NCBI GenBank assembly: GCA_005880055.1
Contig: VBJS01000076.1
Span: 1 to 10,570 of the forward strand
Direction of reading: 5' to 3'
Length of the DNA: 10,570 nt
Origin: Chloroflexota bacterium
GTDB taxonomy: Bacteria; Chloroflexota; Dehalococcoidia; SM23-28-2; RBG-16-64-32
A model generated the notes under the pieces. It was not told where the DNA came from. It was given only the letters and a program-made list of their open reading frames with translations, and searched no databases. Within the stretch, counting starts at the first letter, position 1. Every line of letters begins with the position of its first letter. The translations under genes were made by a program, and so were the position numbers. Shown here one piece after another: positions 1-7,666 of the stretch.

Positions 1-810
1 AAGGAGGCCGAGATCGCGCGGCTCCCAAACGATCGCGCCGAGGGTCAGCTCGCGACGACCGTCCGAGCGCCGATGGACTCGACCTATCTCTTCGACCGCG
101 ACTCATCGGGGCGCTACGTCGGTCCTCCGGGTCTCCCCGCCCCGGCGGCAGGCGCGCCGGAGGTACAGCTCCAGCCGTTCGACAACGTGCTGATTCTTAG
201 GCAGCCGGAGTTTGAGCTGCAGCGCACGGTGACGATTTACGGCGAGGTCTACTATCCCGGCACGTACGCGCTCCAGACCAAGGGCGATCGGTTGGCGGAG
301 CTGGTCAAGCGGGCGGGCGGACTGACACCACGCGCCTACGCCGACGGAATTCGATTCTACCGGCAGGTGAGCGGGGCGGGCCGCATCAACATCGATCTCC
401 CGAGGGCGCTGCGCGACACGACCACCCGGGACAACGTGATACTTCAGCCGGGTGACTCAGTGTTCATCCCCGAGTATATCCCGAGTGTGCGTGTGGTCGG
501 CGCGGTGAACGCGCCGGGCAGCGTGCTCTACAAGAAGGGCGCCGGGCTCGGCTACTACATCGACGCCGCCGGAGGGTTTGCCTTTACCGCGGACCAAGGC
601 CGGACCAGCGTGCGGTTCGCGGATGGCGAGGTGGCGACGCGGCACAAGTTTCTGTTCTTCGGGAACGATCCCGCGCCGGGGCCCGGGTCGGAGGTGTCGG
701 TGCCGCTCAAGGACACGTCGAATCCGACGAACAAGGTCGCGTTGTTCGGGGCGATCGCGCAGATCCTGGCGAGCACGGTGGCGATTATCGTCGTGGCGAC
801 GAGGCTGTGA
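1..810 (+). CDS. SLBB-domain polysaccharide export protein (5' partial)
   Basis: The reading frame is open from base 1, so the gene starts before the window; 269 C-terminal residues are present. An ATG at 73 exists but the frame continues upstream of it. Two SLBB-like units are visible. The first is around in-window residues 75-121 (TIYGEVYYPGTYAL, then ELVKRAGGLTPRAYADG). The second is around 160-214 (VRVVGAVNAPGSVLY, then DAAGGF). Each follows a short L-Q-P-(G/F)-D segment typical of units in Wza-like proteins. The last ~22 residues form a hydrophobic helix (VALFGAIAQILASTVAIIVV) ending in TRL, so the protein is probably membrane-anchored at its C-terminus. SLBB proteins of this kind take part in moving polysaccharide across the periplasm and outer membrane. 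The next gene, a Wzz-like co-polymerase, fits this. The 3' end of this gene is echoed as a relic at 3588-3727. Confidence 0.88.
   Translation, partial: KEAEIARLPNDRAEGQLATTVRAPMDSTYLFDRDSSGRYVGPPGLPAPAAGAPEVQLQPFDNVLILRQPEFELQRTVTIYGEVYYPGTYALQTKGDRLAELVKRAGGLTPRAYADGIRFYRQVSGAGRINIDLPRALRDTTTRDNVILQPGDSVFIPEYIPSVRVVGAVNAPGSVLYKKGAGLGYYIDAAGGFAFTADQGRTSVRFADGEVATRHKFLFFGNDPAPGPGSEVSVPLKDTSNPTNKVALFGAIAQILASTVAIIVVATRL
744..804 (+). repeat. Direct repeat, copy A (SLBB 3' end)
   Basis: This 61-base stretch encodes the C-terminal membrane helix of the SLBB protein. It matches 3667-3727 in the same orientation, with 7 mismatches counted by eye (54 of 61 identical). Similarity continues upstream with gaps to 607 here and 3588 in the other copy. 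The copies bracket the wzz-like and wzy-like genes. Confidence 0.85.
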
Positions 811-885
811 GCATCGTCACACCATCAGCGCGCGCATGGGGTGAAGCACCCGGCGGAATGGGTCGAACACCTTGGCGGTGACCAG

Positions 886-1995
886 ATGACGATCACGGAA
901 GTCGCCCGCCGTCACTCGTCCACGCCTGGTGACCAGGTTGACCAAACGGCAGATCGGCTGGCCCACGCGGTCGCGCAGGTGATTCGGTCGTGGCGCCTCA
1001 TCGCGGGCACCGGGCTCAGCATTGGCGCAGCGACAGCAGTGCTCGTTTTGGTTTTGCCGGAGCGGTACGACTCTCAGTTCAGCTTCGTTCCGCAAGCCAC
1101 GGCATCTCTGGCTGCAGCCCGCCCGTCGTTGCTTGGACTGGCCCAGGGGCTTGGCCTCTCAAGCGTTGCGAGCGCGCTTGCGGGGAATTCGACCTCGGAC
1201 TACTACACCAGTCTGCTGGGCAGTCGCTCGCTCGCGGAACGAGTACTCCTGCACCCATTCGCCCCAGGCACAGAGCCACACCACCCAGAGGCGACCAATC
1301 TGCTCATCGTGTTAGGTGCTGACCCTGATGATTTCAGTCGGAGCCTCGACCTGGGCGTCGAGGCGTTCGGCGAGAGGGTCACAGCTACGAGCGATCCCCT
1401 TAGCCAGGTCGTCTCTGTATCTGTACGCCTTAGCGGTCCTATGCTCGCTCGCCGAGTTGCGGAGATCACGCTTGAGGAACTGAACCGCCTCAATGCCGAA
1501 GTCAACCATCGCTTGGCAATAGCCCAGCTGGAGTTCGTCACGCAGCAGCAGCGCGAATCCAAGGCGGCGCTGTACACCGCGGAAGACAATCTCAAGAAGT
1601 TCCAGATGGCGAACCGTACCATAGCTTCGCCGGCGCTCGCCTTCGAACAGGGACGATTGACTCGGCAACTGAATCTCGCCGAAGCTCTCTACCAATCCCT
1701 CGTACAACAGTACCAGCAGTCCCGTATTGATGCGGCGAAGGATCTACCTTCGTTCACCGTTTTGGATGCTCCGAACGAGCCGGCACTGCGAGCATTCCCG
1801 AAGCGGCGACTTGCCGTCACACTTGCCGTGGTGTTGGCCATCATCGCCGCCACAAGCACACTGTTCCTCGCCGCGCTCCTCCCATCCGTCGAGGAGTCAG
1901 GCAGAGACCCGTTGACCACCGTAAGAGCTGCGTTCAGGGCCGCAGGAGTGGACATGCTCTCGCTCTACCGGCGCGTGGTTGGGCGGGATCGGTGA
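886..1995 (+). CDS. Wzz-type polysaccharide co-polymerase (chain-length determinant)
   Basis: Inner-membrane protein that would set polymer length together with the Wzy polymerase. With the ATG start at 886 it has 369 residues. There is one membrane helix at about 37-57 (LIAGTGLSIGAATAVLVLVLP) and a second at about 308-333. A periplasmic part lies between them, with a helical stretch ending in LNLAEALYQSLVQQYQQSR. Just before the second helix is the proline-containing segment VLDAPNEPALRAFPKRRL, typical of the family (Wzz and GNVR-like regions). The 36-residue cytoplasmic tail has no Walker motifs, so this is not a fused BY-kinase. A GTG at 841 would add 15 residues but lacks a ribosome-binding site. 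The ATG at 886 has GGCGGTG just upstream, so I prefer it, without certainty. The stop overlaps the start of the polymerase gene, so the two are probably translationally coupled. Confidence 0.86.
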   Translation: MTITEVARRHSSTPGDQVDQTADRLAHAVAQVIRSWRLIAGTGLSIGAATAVLVLVLPERYDSQFSFVPQATASLAAARPSLLGLAQGLGLSSVASALAGNSTSDYYTSLLGSRSLAERVLLHPFAPGTEPHHPEATNLLIVLGADPDDFSRSLDLGVEAFGERVTATSDPLSQVVSVSVRLSGPMLARRVAEITLEELNRLNAEVNHRLAIAQLEFVTQQQRESKAALYTAEDNLKKFQMANRTIASPALAFEQGRLTRQLNLAEALYQSLVQQYQQSRIDAAKDLPSFTVLDAPNEPALRAFPKRRLAVTLAVVLAIIAATSTLFLAALLPSVEESGRDPLTTVRAAFRAAGVDMLSLYRRVVGRDR

Positions 1996-3434
1996 CATCA
2001 GGGACGTCCTCGCTCTCCACAACGGCGCCGGCCGCTCGCGCTCCGACGAAAGGCATGGTCATCATCGCCGCCTGCGGCGCGGCGCTCATCGCGTTGCGCG
2101 CGGACACTCCGGCGATCACCGTTGTCGGAGTTCTTCTGCTAGCAGCGCCACTCTTGTCAGGGTTCCTCGCGGCGCCGACAATAGCACTCGACGCCGTCCT
2201 CGTCAGCTGTACGGTGGCGGGTGAGCTCGTTGCTGCAACGCCCATCAACGTGGGGTTCCGTCTGTATCCCCTCGATCTCCTGTTGATCCCGGCAGTAGTG
2301 GCTGGGGTCGCTCAAGCTGCTGACAGGCCAGCCGCGGCCCCGCTGACGCGCGCGTGGCTGGTGACAATCGGACTGGGCCTGGTCGGCGTGGCCGCGCTCG
2401 TGCACGGCTTGTGGTCGCACAATCCTCTCCTCGATGCGCTCGGTACGTTCCGGCGTATGTTGGTATATCCGGTCGTAAGCTTCTGGATCTTCACAGTATT
2501 CTTGCGCCAGCGGGACGCCCTCAGCCGGTTACGCCGGCTTCTGCTCTGGTCCGCTGTCCTTCTCTGCCTGCTGGCAGTGTACCGCGTCGTGGCGGGCAGG
2601 GGTTACGCTGCCGAAGTGTTCACGGGGGTCGGCAACGTCACGCGCTACCTGTCGTTCACAGAGGTGCTGGGTGTCATCTACGGCGCCCTGCTGGCGCTGA
2701 CCATGAGCGCCTTGGCCGGGGATGCTAGAGGACGCTGGCTGGCCGGAGTAGGGTTCGCGGCCTTCACGCTTGCCGTCGTCGCGTCGAACTATCGAACCGC
2801 CTGGGTCGCCTACGCTGGGGGCATGGTGCTGGCCGGCACGTTAATCACACTCAGGACCCCCCGCACCGCCTGGCGGCTCCTCCCGTTGGGCCTCGTGGCA
2901 GTCACTACGATCGTGGTCGTCATGCTGGCCACCCCGTTAGGTCCCCTAATCGAGCAAAAATTCTCCACGGCTAACCTCGTTGCGACCGGAAGCTGGCGGC
3001 TGGCGTCGTGGCTCAAAGCCTTCAGCGTGTTCCGCGACCACCCCTGGTTCGGGGTCGGCCTCGGTTATCAGCACCAGTTCTTCCGTCCCTCTGCCGACTG
3101 GCAAAGCACGGTGCTAAACCAGGGCAACACGATTCATAACGACTTCTTGTGGCTGTTAGTCAATACCGGACTTATTGGACTCACGATCTTGCTTGTAACA
3201 TGGCTCGTCGTGGTCAGGCGCGGTCTTCGAGCCGCCAGAAGGGCCGGGGGACGGGAGAAAGAGGTTATGACGATCGCGTCACTCGCTCAGCTCGCGGTGG
3301 TCGGACTCACCGCCAGCTTCCAGCCGACCATCTCGCTCGGAGCCACAGGGGTGACGCTCGGGCTAATCGCTGCGATTCTGGCCAACCCGCCAGCGGAATC
3401 GATCGACGACTCGGCCGTCCCCACCCCTCAGTGA
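1992..3434 (+). CDS. Wzy-type polysaccharide polymerase / O-antigen ligase family protein
   Basis: Polytopic inner-membrane protein of 480 residues, rich in hydrophobic segments across residues 22-320 and 384-410. The O-antigen ligase/polymerase (Wzy_C) signature is clear: SNYRTAWVAYA at about 265-275, the periplasmic motif HPWFGVGLG at 350-358, and HNDFLWLLVNTGLIG at 382-396. WaaL-type ligases and Wzy polymerases share this domain and cannot be separated by eye. The Wzz-like gene directly upstream and the flippase downstream favour a polymerase that joins undecaprenyl-linked repeat units at the periplasmic face. The GTG start at 1992 overlaps the previous TGA as GTGA. An ATG at codon 22 (2055) is the alternative. 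No strong terminator follows. Confidence 0.85.
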   Translation: MTSGTSSLSTTAPAARAPTKGMVIIAACGAALIALRADTPAITVVGVLLLAAPLLSGFLAAPTIALDAVLVSCTVAGELVAATPINVGFRLYPLDLLLIPAVVAGVAQAADRPAAAPLTRAWLVTIGLGLVGVAALVHGLWSHNPLLDALGTFRRMLVYPVVSFWIFTVFLRQRDALSRLRRLLLWSAVLLCLLAVYRVVAGRGYAAEVFTGVGNVTRYLSFTEVLGVIYGALLALTMSALAGDARGRWLAGVGFAAFTLAVVASNYRTAWVAYAGGMVLAGTLITLRTPRTAWRLLPLGLVAVTTIVVVMLATPLGPLIEQKFSTANLVATGSWRLASWLKAFSVFRDHPWFGVGLGYQHQFFRPSADWQSTVLNQGNTIHNDFLWLLVNTGLIGLTILLVTWLVVVRRGLRAARRAGGREKEVMTIASLAQLAVVGLTASFQPTISLGATGVTLGLIAAILANPPAESIDDSAVPTPQ

Positions 3435-3436
3435 GG

Positions 3437-3452
3437 AGCCGGACGTGCGGCT
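3437..3452 (+). terminator. Weak hairpin directly after the polymerase stop codon
   Basis: AGCCG and CGGCT can pair around the six-base loop GACGTG, three bases after the TGA at 3432-3434. There is no T-run after it, so it is not a canonical intrinsic terminator; it may be chance in GC-rich DNA. Confidence 0.18.
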
Positions 3453-3587
3453 TGGGTGAACGATCTCGCAGTCGTAGCGACGCCGCGCTTCCTCGAGCTC
3501 GTGCTCGTTGGGTCGCTCGCCCAGGCTCATTCCCGCAACGTGCCCGGGCTCCGCGTCCGAGCCTTCGGTGGCCGAACGACAGACGTG

Positions 3588-3775
3588 AGCGTGCGGTTTG
3601 CACTCGGCGAGGTACAGCCCAAGTGCCCAAGCCCGGCCCCAGGGAGGGAAAGGACTACGTTGTGCTGTTCGGGGCGGTCGCGCAGATACTCGCGCGCACG
3701 GTGGCGATCATCGTGGTGCCGACGAGGCGAGGCCAGGAGAGGCACCCCGCCATCGCGGATGCCCACGGAGTTTAA
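3588..3775 (+). pseudogene. Decayed 3' remnant of an SLBB polysaccharide export gene
   Basis: This stretch repeats the end of the SLBB gene at the window start. SVRFALGEV here corresponds to SVRFADGEV there. After a frame change, VVLFGAVAQILARTVAIIVV corresponds to VALFGAIAQILASTVAIIVV. At DNA level 3667-3727 matches 744-804 with 7 mismatches in 61. The matching span is 140 bases here against 198 in the intact copy, a net loss of 58 bases, which is not a multiple of three and explains the change of frame. No N-terminal SLBB units are found upstream: 3435-3587 has open frames but nothing I recognise. After 3727 the reading frame runs on to a TAA at 3773-3775, overlapping the stop of the oppositely oriented glycosyltransferase gene. 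It could come from a second SLBB gene or from a partial duplication of the first. Confidence 0.8.
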
Positions 3776-4689
3776 GGCGGTATCAGTCCTAGTCGACGCC
3801 GTTCGCGTTGGCGCCTCGCGAGACCCCGGACGTCTGTCAGTCCAACGAGTTTCCGGAGCTCTAACAACCGCTGCATCCGTACCGTCTCCGGGTCCGTCAC
3901 GCGCTCGACCCCGGAGAAAAAGGCGCTCACATAGCCCCAGAGCAACGCCAGCGATCCAAGGAGCGGTGGGCGCCGCAACGCGATTCGCATTGCCCGCAGA
4001 ATCGGAGTGAGTGGGAGACTGTTCAGGATATAATTCCCCCGGCCTTGACGCAACCGTCCCCCAATGATGCCACCGGCATCGGGATGCGATCCCGCCGGTC
4101 GCCGATGCTCAAACCGGACCTCCAGGAGCGTGCAGGTCTCCCAACCATGCGCCACAGCCGACGCAATGTCCACACCGTCCCACGCCAAGACCGGCACGAG
4201 TCCGCCGATGTCTTCGAAGCAGGCCGCACGATAGACCTTCGTGGCGCCTCGCACGTGATAAGGCGGCCACGTGCCCGCCAGTTTCCCGTCCTCGACGCAC
4301 GCCCCACCCGCAACGCCGAGAAACGGTCGCTCCGCGAAGGCTTGGAAGATCCGGCCGAAATAGTCCGGCGGAATCCGCAGGTCCGCGTCGAGCTTCACGA
4401 TGTATTCGAGCGCGCGCGTGTCAACGCGTTCCAGACCGGCGTTGAACGCGTGGATGACCCCCGAACCCGGCAGGCGCACGCGCCCTCTCGGGAGCGACAC
4501 AAGAGTAATCCAATCGTTCGTCGCTGCTACTTGCCGCACCGTGTCGGCGGTATCATCGTCCGACCCGTCGTCGACGATCACCCAACGCTGGGGGCGCGCG
4601 ACTTGTCCCAGCATGTCTTCGATCAGATCGGTGAGGAACTGGCCCTCGTCACGCGCCGGCGTGATGACCGCGTATCTCACGCTGTCCAC
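3772..4689 (-). CDS. Family 2 glycosyltransferase (GT-A fold)
   Basis: Likely adds one sugar to the lipid-linked repeat unit on the cytoplasmic face. With the GTG start at 4689 it has 305 residues. GT2 landmarks, in order: YAVITPARDEGQFL near the N-terminus; VIVDDGSDDDTADTV (nucleotide-binding aspartates) at about 38-52; the DXD metal motif in KLDADL at about 99-104; RGATKVYRAACFEDIGGL; and WDGVD at about 170-174 in the acceptor region. A hydrophobic segment at about 240-258 (LLGSLALLWGYVSAFF) could attach it to the membrane. The frame stays open up to 4878, but that extension overlaps the upstream gene and lacks GT2 character, so I reject it. The start codon has only a weak ribosome-binding site; the purine stretch GGAGAG lies inside a hairpin (4702-4722). 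Donor and acceptor sugars cannot be predicted. Confidence 0.87.
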   Translation of the reverse strand: MDSVRYAVITPARDEGQFLTDLIEDMLGQVARPQRWVIVDDGSDDDTADTVRQVAATNDWITLVSLPRGRVRLPGSGVIHAFNAGLERVDTRALEYIVKLDADLRIPPDYFGRIFQAFAERPFLGVAGGACVEDGKLAGTWPPYHVRGATKVYRAACFEDIGGLVPVLAWDGVDIASAVAHGWETCTLLEVRFEHRRPAGSHPDAGGIIGGRLRQGRGNYILNSLPLTPILRAMRIALRRPPLLGSLALLWGYVSAFFSGVERVTDPETVRMQRLLELRKLVGLTDVRGLARRQRERRRLGLIPP

Positions 4690-4701
4690 TGATCCATGCC
4701 C

Positions 4702-4722
4702 CGCTCTCCGTCCGGGAGAGCG
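4702..4722 (-). promoter_or_regulatory. Perfect hairpin in the gap between secreted protein and GT2 genes
   Basis: CGCTCTCC pairs with GGAGAGCG around the five-base loop GTCCG, an eight-pair perfect stem. It lies in the 52-base gap between two minus-strand genes. On the minus strand it is not followed by a T-run, so it is a poor intrinsic terminator. It contains the purine stretch GGAGAG, about 14 bases before the glycosyltransferase start codon, so it could instead limit translation of that gene or stabilise a processed transcript end. The structure is seen in the sequence; the role is inference. Confidence 0.45.
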
Positions 4723-4741
4723 CTCCCCGCCTGATCCACCC

Positions 4742-5950
4742 TCACCGATCCCCGGACTCTCTGAGCAATGCGACCTCAAGCAGGTATTCGATTCGCTTAG
4801 GCATGCTTCCAAGCGACGTCGCATCGTCAATCCATCCACAGAAGGTCCGACGGATGCTGGGATTCCACCGCTTAACAAGTAGCCAAAGACCGATCGCGGG
4901 CTGCCCTGTCAGTCCGGCAGGAACTCGTTGTCCCCTGCCGTGAACGAAGTAGGCCATGTCCCCCCTGCGTACCTCGAAGCGTTGTCCGAACGTGCTCGCG
5001 AACGCGGCCATAAGCGTGTCGGACAGCCATCCGCGCTTGTATGCACGGACCGCGTAGATGAGGTCCAAACCGGCGTGCGAGACATCCTCGGCGCGATTGT
5101 CCGGCCCGCCAGGCCCTGGCGTCGGCCACCAATACGGCCACACTGCACCCGCACTGGTGAGCGATACGGTGCTCCGGAACCGTCTCGCTTTCGCCCGGTC
5201 ATCCCCTGGGCCACGCACTCCTGTGAGATCCTCCAACACCATTTCGGCGGCCGCGAATATGAGATCTTGATTAATCGGAACGTCGTTACGCGTCCCCACC
5301 GACGGAAAACTGTCCGGCCATGTCATACGACCGTCCCGCTCGCGCCAGACGCGACGATCTTCGGTGAGCGCGATGTGAACCTGCTGCGCGACGGTGTCCC
5401 ACCATGCTGCTTGACTGACGTTCCGCTCGCGCCGAAGGATCTCCCGTGCCGCCTCGGCCGCAACGAGGAGTCCGTATGCCACCATGCCATCGCCAACCGG
5501 CCCTCGTATTCGCGCGGAATCCCGGGCGTAGCGCGTGTCGCTCCACCCGTGTCCGGACGTCCCTCGCCAATCACGCACTTTGCGCGCCGCGTCAGTGCTC
5601 GCCAAAATGGCTTCGGCGAGCGCACGCGCTCGGGTCAGGTACCAGGCATCGCCGGTCGCCCGGATCATTGCAGCAGTGGCCATCAGGACGTAGCTCGCTT
5701 GCCACGAAATCTCGCCCGCGTCGTTGCCCCGCTTCCGTATAACCTCGATCAATGATTCCGAGTCATACACCGCACGGAATGCCGAATCGAGCGTCGCCGA
5801 CGTCCAACGCGCGCACGGGTCATCGACCTTGTCCTGCCCAAGCGCCACCTTCGGCACAAGCAACAGGCCGGCCGTGCACGTGACTGCCAACGCTCGGCAA
5901 AGCCGCCTTCCATTGGAGGGCGTATTGATACGAGATTTCACTACTCGCAT
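4742..5950 (-). CDS. Secreted protein of unknown family in polysaccharide locus, possibly an alpha-helical toroid glycan-active enzyme
   Basis: 402 residues. A signal peptide is visible: basic start (MRVVKSR, GRRLCR), hydrophobic core (ALAVTCTAGLLLVPKVALG) and a likely cleavage after ALG near residue 38. The mature part is mostly amphipathic helices rich in Trp, Tyr and acidic residues. Striking segments are ISWQASYVLMATAAMIRATGD (split here as residues 81-101), VPINQDLIFAAAEMVLED (224-241), VWPYWWP (270-276) and EDVSHAGLDLIYAVRAY (288-304). Such helix-pair spacing with conserved His, Asp and aromatics recalls (alpha/alpha) toroid folds of glucuronyl epimerases, polysaccharide lyases and some glycoside hydrolases, but I do not recognise the family. 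The ATG has AGGA seven bases upstream. It is divergent from the flippase and first in a two-gene minus-strand unit with the GT2 gene. A role in modifying or trimming the exported polymer is inference. Confidence 0.75.
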   Translation of the reverse strand: MRVVKSRINTPSNGRRLCRALAVTCTAGLLLVPKVALGQDKVDDPCARWTSATLDSAFRAVYDSESLIEVIRKRGNDAGEISWQASYVLMATAAMIRATGDAWYLTRARALAEAILASTDAARKVRDWRGTSGHGWSDTRYARDSARIRGPVGDGMVAYGLLVAAEAAREILRRERNVSQAAWWDTVAQQVHIALTEDRRVWRERDGRMTWPDSFPSVGTRNDVPINQDLIFAAAEMVLEDLTGVRGPGDDRAKARRFRSTVSLTSAGAVWPYWWPTPGPGGPDNRAEDVSHAGLDLIYAVRAYKRGWLSDTLMAAFASTFGQRFEVRRGDMAYFVHGRGQRVPAGLTGQPAIGLWLLVKRWNPSIRRTFCGWIDDATSLGSMPKRIEYLLEVALLRESGDR

Positions 5951-6019
5951 GCACAGATCCTGCCCTGGACCTACCGTTTTCTCCCGGCCGCTCGCACGTT
6001 TGGTCCTAAGGTACCACTG
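5951..6019. promoter_or_regulatory. Divergent intergenic region between secreted protein and flippase genes
   Basis: This 69-base gap must hold the 5' signals for both divergent genes unless transcription enters from outside. Ribosome-binding sites are visible on each side: AGGA (complement of 5958-5961), seven bases before the minus-strand ATG, and TAAGG (6007-6011), eight bases before the plus-strand ATG at 6020. I see no convincing -35/-10 pair on either strand, so promoter placement is by context only. Confidence 0.4.
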
Positions 6020-7483
6020 ATGCTGAAGAGTCTCGCCAAAGAAGCGGCGCTCTATGCAGCTGGCACAGCCGCAGTCCGCGGCATCGCCGTTCTGCTTGTG
6101 CCAATATATACATACAGCCTCTCGGTATCGCAGTACGGTGTGCTCGAGACCGCGCTTGTCTCACTCCAGATCCTTTTGATCCTGTACAATGCCGGGATGT
6201 CGCAGGCGGTGGTGCGATTCTGGGGCGAAGCGGGCGGCGCAGCTGATGCTGACCGACTTATCGGAACCGCAACTACCACGACGCTTGCACTCGGAGGCCT
6301 AGGTGCGCTTCTTACGATCATCGTGGGGTTCACGTTGGGGCGGTCGCTGCTGGGCTCCACGTTCACGACCTGGGCGCTCCTGGGCCTGGTTGGCTCCGCG
6401 GTCGCCCGCTCAATGCACCAGCAGTGTAGTGGGGTTTACCGCGCGATGCGACGCCCCGGTGCCTACGTAATCATGCAGATCATGGCGGCATTGGTGTGGC
6501 TCGTGGCTTGCTACCTTCTCGTGCGACGATTTCACGGGGGCATCGCAGGCGCCCTCTGGAGCCAGTGCATCGGCTTCGGAGTTGTAGCCGGTTGGGGGTA
6601 CCTCGCAACGACGCGGACCCTGCGGCTCTCGTTCGAACCTGCGAGGGCCTGGGAGCTTCTCCGTTTCGGCGCGCCACTAATCGCCTCGGCGGCCGGATGG
6701 TTCGTGCTCAACGCCTCGGATCGGTACTTTCTCGGCGTCTACCGCAACTTCACGGAGGTCGGCCAGTATTCCTTAGGGTACCGAGTCGCCTCACTGCACG
6801 TCGTCGGCATCATCACACCCCTTCAGCTGGCGTTTGCCCCGATGGTGTTCGAGGCAGCGAAGCAACCCGGACTCGACGAAAAGATCGCGCACATCGCCGA
6901 GGCGTCCGCGTGGATCGTGGGGCTCTCGGCAGGCGTTCTCGCAATGCTTGCACCCATAGCGGTCTCCTTGCTCTCACCGGCCGCGTACGCTCATTCAGAG
7001 ATCTACACCTACTGGATTCTGCCCTCGGGGGTTTTTCTCGGCGTCTACTACTGGGCAGCCTCCTTGCTCCATCTCCAGAAGCGCACTCTCTGGATTGCAG
7101 GCGCCGTAATCGCCGCAGCGATAGCCAATATTGCACTAAACTTCGCGCTGATCCCCTCGTACGGCGCGATCGGGGCCGCTATCGCCACGGACATCGCGAT
7201 GCTCGGCGCGGCCACCCTAGTCACGGTCCTCGCGCTCCGGCTGCAAACCGTGCGCCTCCACCGAGGGAAACTCATGCTCGCGACGCTCGTGTCAGGCACC
7301 TTGTTTGCGCTCGCGGTGTGGCTCTCTTACGCACCCGTGTCCTCGAGCCTGCGCGTCATGACCGACATCCTTGCCGCATCGCTGGCGGTCGCCACGGCCG
7401 GCTTAACGATCAGCGGGCGGGATGTCATAAGCCGAATCGCTGGGCTCCGATGGATCGCCTCGCGACGGGCGCGGTCGCCGTGA
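6020..7483 (+). CDS. Wzx-type polysaccharide flippase (MOP superfamily, PST family)
   Basis: 487-residue polytopic membrane protein with hydrophobic segments along its whole length, about 12-14 helices by eye, the usual size for the family. It would move undecaprenyl-linked repeat units from the cytoplasmic to the periplasmic face. Family landmarks: the N-terminal VPIYTYSLSVSQYG (27-40), NAGMSQAVVRFWGEA (57-71), then the mid-protein pair NASDRYFLG (231-239) and EVGQYSLGYR (246-255), which closely resembles polysaccharide biosynthesis/export proteins of the PST group. The C-terminal end is basic (RWIASRRARSP). The ATG has a good ribosome-binding site. The gene stands alone on the plus strand between two minus-strand blocks, but works with the Wzy-like polymerase and Wzz-like protein encoded at 886-3434. 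Substrate specificity cannot be read from the sequence. Confidence 0.9.
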   Translation: MLKSLAKEAALYAAGTAAVRGIAVLLVPIYTYSLSVSQYGVLETALVSLQILLILYNAGMSQAVVRFWGEAGGAADADRLIGTATTTTLALGGLGALLTIIVGFTLGRSLLGSTFTTWALLGLVGSAVARSMHQQCSGVYRAMRRPGAYVIMQIMAALVWLVACYLLVRRFHGGIAGALWSQCIGFGVVAGWGYLATTRTLRLSFEPARAWELLRFGAPLIASAAGWFVLNASDRYFLGVYRNFTEVGQYSLGYRVASLHVVGIITPLQLAFAPMVFEAAKQPGLDEKIAHIAEASAWIVGLSAGVLAMLAPIAVSLLSPAAYAHSEIYTYWILPSGVFLGVYYWAASLLHLQKRTLWIAGAVIAAAIANIALNFALIPSYGAIGAAIATDIAMLGAATLVTVLALRLQTVRLHRGKLMLATLVSGTLFALAVWLSYAPVSSSLRVMTDILAASLAVATAGLTISGRDVISRIAGLRWIASRRARSP

Positions 7484-7565
7484 CCAGCGCGTCTCGTTTC
7501 CGGACAAGTCGGCATGGATCGTCGCGATACCCTGACCGTGGTCGTGACACGGGTACTGGAACACA

Positions 7566-7628
7566 CTCGCGACCGACGGTGCGAGGGTTGGGTGAGAGAT
7601 GTACGACATCCTCAGCGTCTTTGGACGC
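7566..7628. terminator. Two hairpins in the convergent gap after the flippase gene
   Basis: The gap 7484-7666 separates two convergent genes and holds no gene I can support. Two hairpins are visible. One is at 7566-7585: CTCGC then ACC pairs with GGT then GCGAG, with one bulged G and a three-base loop. The second is at 7615-7628: GCGTC pairs with GACGC around the loop TTTG. Neither has a T-run on either strand. Their place between converging genes fits a transcription end region, but the call is weak. Confidence 0.25.
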
Positions 7629-7666
7629 CAACGAGGCGCGTTCGGACACTCAGCCCGCGGACAGAT

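Noticed and set aside
4690..4878. N-terminal extension of the GT2 reading frame up to 4878
   Set aside because: It overlaps the 3' end of the secreted-protein gene on the same strand and has no GT2 character; the conserved VITPARDEG segment begins just after the GTG at 4689.
4928..5755. Plus-strand open frame of 275 codons opposite the secreted-protein gene
   Set aside because: It lies antisense to a gene with a signal peptide and good ribosome-binding site; its Arg/Pro-rich content is typical of GC-rich antisense frames.
7484..7666. Possible small gene or gene remnant in the convergent gap
   Set aside because: Open frames cross it on both strands, but none has family-like content or a good start; only hairpins could be supported.
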